Shown here piece by piece: positions 6,730 to 7,144 of a DNA stretch of 7,144 nucleotides (its first letter is position 1; each line of letters opens with the position of its first letter). The DNA is taken from the NCBI GenBank assembly GCA_902773395.1, contig CACYEJ010000450.1:1-7144 (forward strand), given 5' to 3'. The notes under the pieces were generated by a model. It had not been told where the DNA came from. It saw nothing but the letters and a program-made list of their open reading frames with translations, and made no database searches. The stretch is from an uncultured Ruminococcus sp. (GTDB lineage Bacteria > Bacillota_A > Clostridia > Oscillospirales > Acutalibacteraceae). The position numbers and the translations under genes are program-made.

Positions 6730-7008
6730 TTACACCCTCTTGCGAACGAGGAAATGACCCTCGTCAATATCGTTAGCATTTTTGAGAATCTCTTCTCTGT
6801 CGTAGGACGGAACAACATCGTCCTCTCTGAACGCATTAGAGAGATTGTTAATATTGTCAAACTCTACTCCCTCTTCGGAAGCATTGTTAATCGTATCGGC
6901 AAATTTAATTATATCGTCCATAGCCTTTGTCATATCGTCAAGCTCCTCTTCGGCGATATACAGCTTGGAAAGTCTTGCGATTGCCAGCACGTCCTCGTGG
7001 GTAACCAT
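6730..7008 (-). CDS. gatC: Aspartyl/glutamyl-tRNA(Asn/Gln) amidotransferase subunit C
   Basis: GatC is the small belt-like subunit that wraps around the GatA-GatB interface and stabilises the complex. The 92-residue product matches the family's usual 90-100. It opens with the helical segment VTHEDVLAIARLSKLYIAEEE (2-22) and ends with the conserved REDDVVPS (61-68), EEIL-NAND (72-80) and EGHFLVRKRV (83-92). I placed the start at the ATG 7006-7008 because AAGGAAG lies just upstream and family members begin with this sequence. An in-frame GTG 27 nt upstream would make the ribosome binding site part of the coding region. It is the first visible gene of gatC-gatA-gatB. Confidence 0.96.
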   Translation of the reverse strand: MVTHEDVLAIARLSKLYIAEEELDDMTKAMDDIIKFADTINNASEEGVEFDNINNLSNAFREDDVVPSYDREEILKNANDIDEGHFLVRKRV

Positions 7009-7144
7009 AAAAATCTTCCTTTCAGGTTTTTTCACTATCTACAAATCAAAGACGGCGAAAAGTTTTATACTCAAAATCTAAAAGATATAGCATATAAAAG
7101 TTTGCGGGTCGAGGGCAGAGCCCCGTCGCTGACGAAACAAATCA
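7009..7144 (-). other. Upstream region of gatC, promoter unclear
   Basis: This 136-nt stretch carries the gatC ribosome binding site and the GC-rich hairpin pair. For a promoter I see only weak options on the minus strand. One is TATAAA (7064-7069) without a matching -35 box. Another is a TG-C-TATATC extended -10 with TCGACC 17 nt upstream, just inside the GC-rich element. No T-box (AGGGTGG-type antiterminator) is visible in this part. The operon could also start beyond the right edge. Confidence 0.35.
7104..7134. repeat. GC-rich double-hairpin element, possible dispersed intergenic repeat
   Basis: Two small perfect inverted repeats abut each other: GGGC-AGA-GCCC (7113-7123) and CGTC-GCT-GACG (7124-7134). 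The 31 bases are about 77% G+C (24 of 31), in sharp contrast to the AT-rich sequence on both sides. On the minus strand it reads ACGGGGCTCTGCCCTCGACC followed by CGCAAACTTTT. From memory this resembles a GGGGCTCTGCCC-type element found between genes in ruminococci and relatives. Copy number cannot be seen from one window. It could also be a terminator of a gene beyond the right edge. Confidence 0.45.

Noticed and set aside
7009..7035. In-frame GTG start for gatC, adding nine residues
   Set aside because: The AAGGAAG ribosome binding site lies inside the extension, and GatC proteins begin at the VTHEDV-like segment.
7009..7144. T-box or other riboswitch ahead of the amidotransferase operon
   Set aside because: No T-box AGGGTGG-type antiterminator motif and no terminator/antiterminator pair close to gatC in the visible sequence.
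1..7144. CRISPR array, transposon, prophage, toxin-antitoxin or defence genes
   Set aside because: No regularly spaced repeats, transposase-like proteins, terminal inverted repeats or small two-gene cassettes are present; nearly all the DNA is explained by five genes.

Overview
The window looks like a piece of chromosome from a low-GC, Gram-positive anaerobe of the class Clostridia. A Ruminococcus-like (Oscillospiraceae) source is the best guess. This rests on the AT-rich intergenic DNA, strong AGGAGG-type ribosome binding sites, a lipobox lipoprotein, a GatCAB amidotransferase operon, a FakA-type fatty acid kinase, and a short GC-rich intergenic element of a kind I associate with ruminococci. 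The organism call is inference; no rRNA or other marker is present.

All five complete genes are on the minus strand, so transcription runs from right to left. (1) At 7144-7009 lies the gatC upstream region, which carries a GC-rich pair of small hairpins. (2) At 7008-3829 is gatC-gatA-gatB, a tight operon with 3 and 15 nt gaps. It encodes the three subunits of the Asp/Glu-tRNA amidotransferase and ends in a clear stem-loop terminator at 3724-3758. (3) The 3828-3505 intergenic region holds that terminator and a near-consensus SigA promoter. (4) At 3504-1837 is a 555-residue lipoprotein of unknown function, with a tandemly repeated N-terminal module, an acidic centre and an Asp/Tyr-rich tail. 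(5) After a short gap with a second very similar promoter comes fakA (yloV), at 1721-39. (6) At 26-1 there may be the first codons of a following gene, possibly recG from known fakA-recG neighbourhoods, but only eight codons are visible.

The amidotransferase genes act together. GatA releases ammonia from glutamine, GatB phosphorylates and amidates mischarged Glu-tRNA(Gln) and/or Asp-tRNA(Asn), and GatC holds the complex together. FakA phosphorylates fatty acids bound to a FakB partner that is not encoded here. The lipoprotein and fakA each have their own promoter, and the two promoters share an identical 15-bp core with an extended -10 element, so they may be expressed at similar levels. I found no CRISPR array, mobile element, tRNA, rRNA or defence system. 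The least explained items are the lipoprotein and the GC-rich element at the right edge; the rest is ordinary housekeeping DNA.
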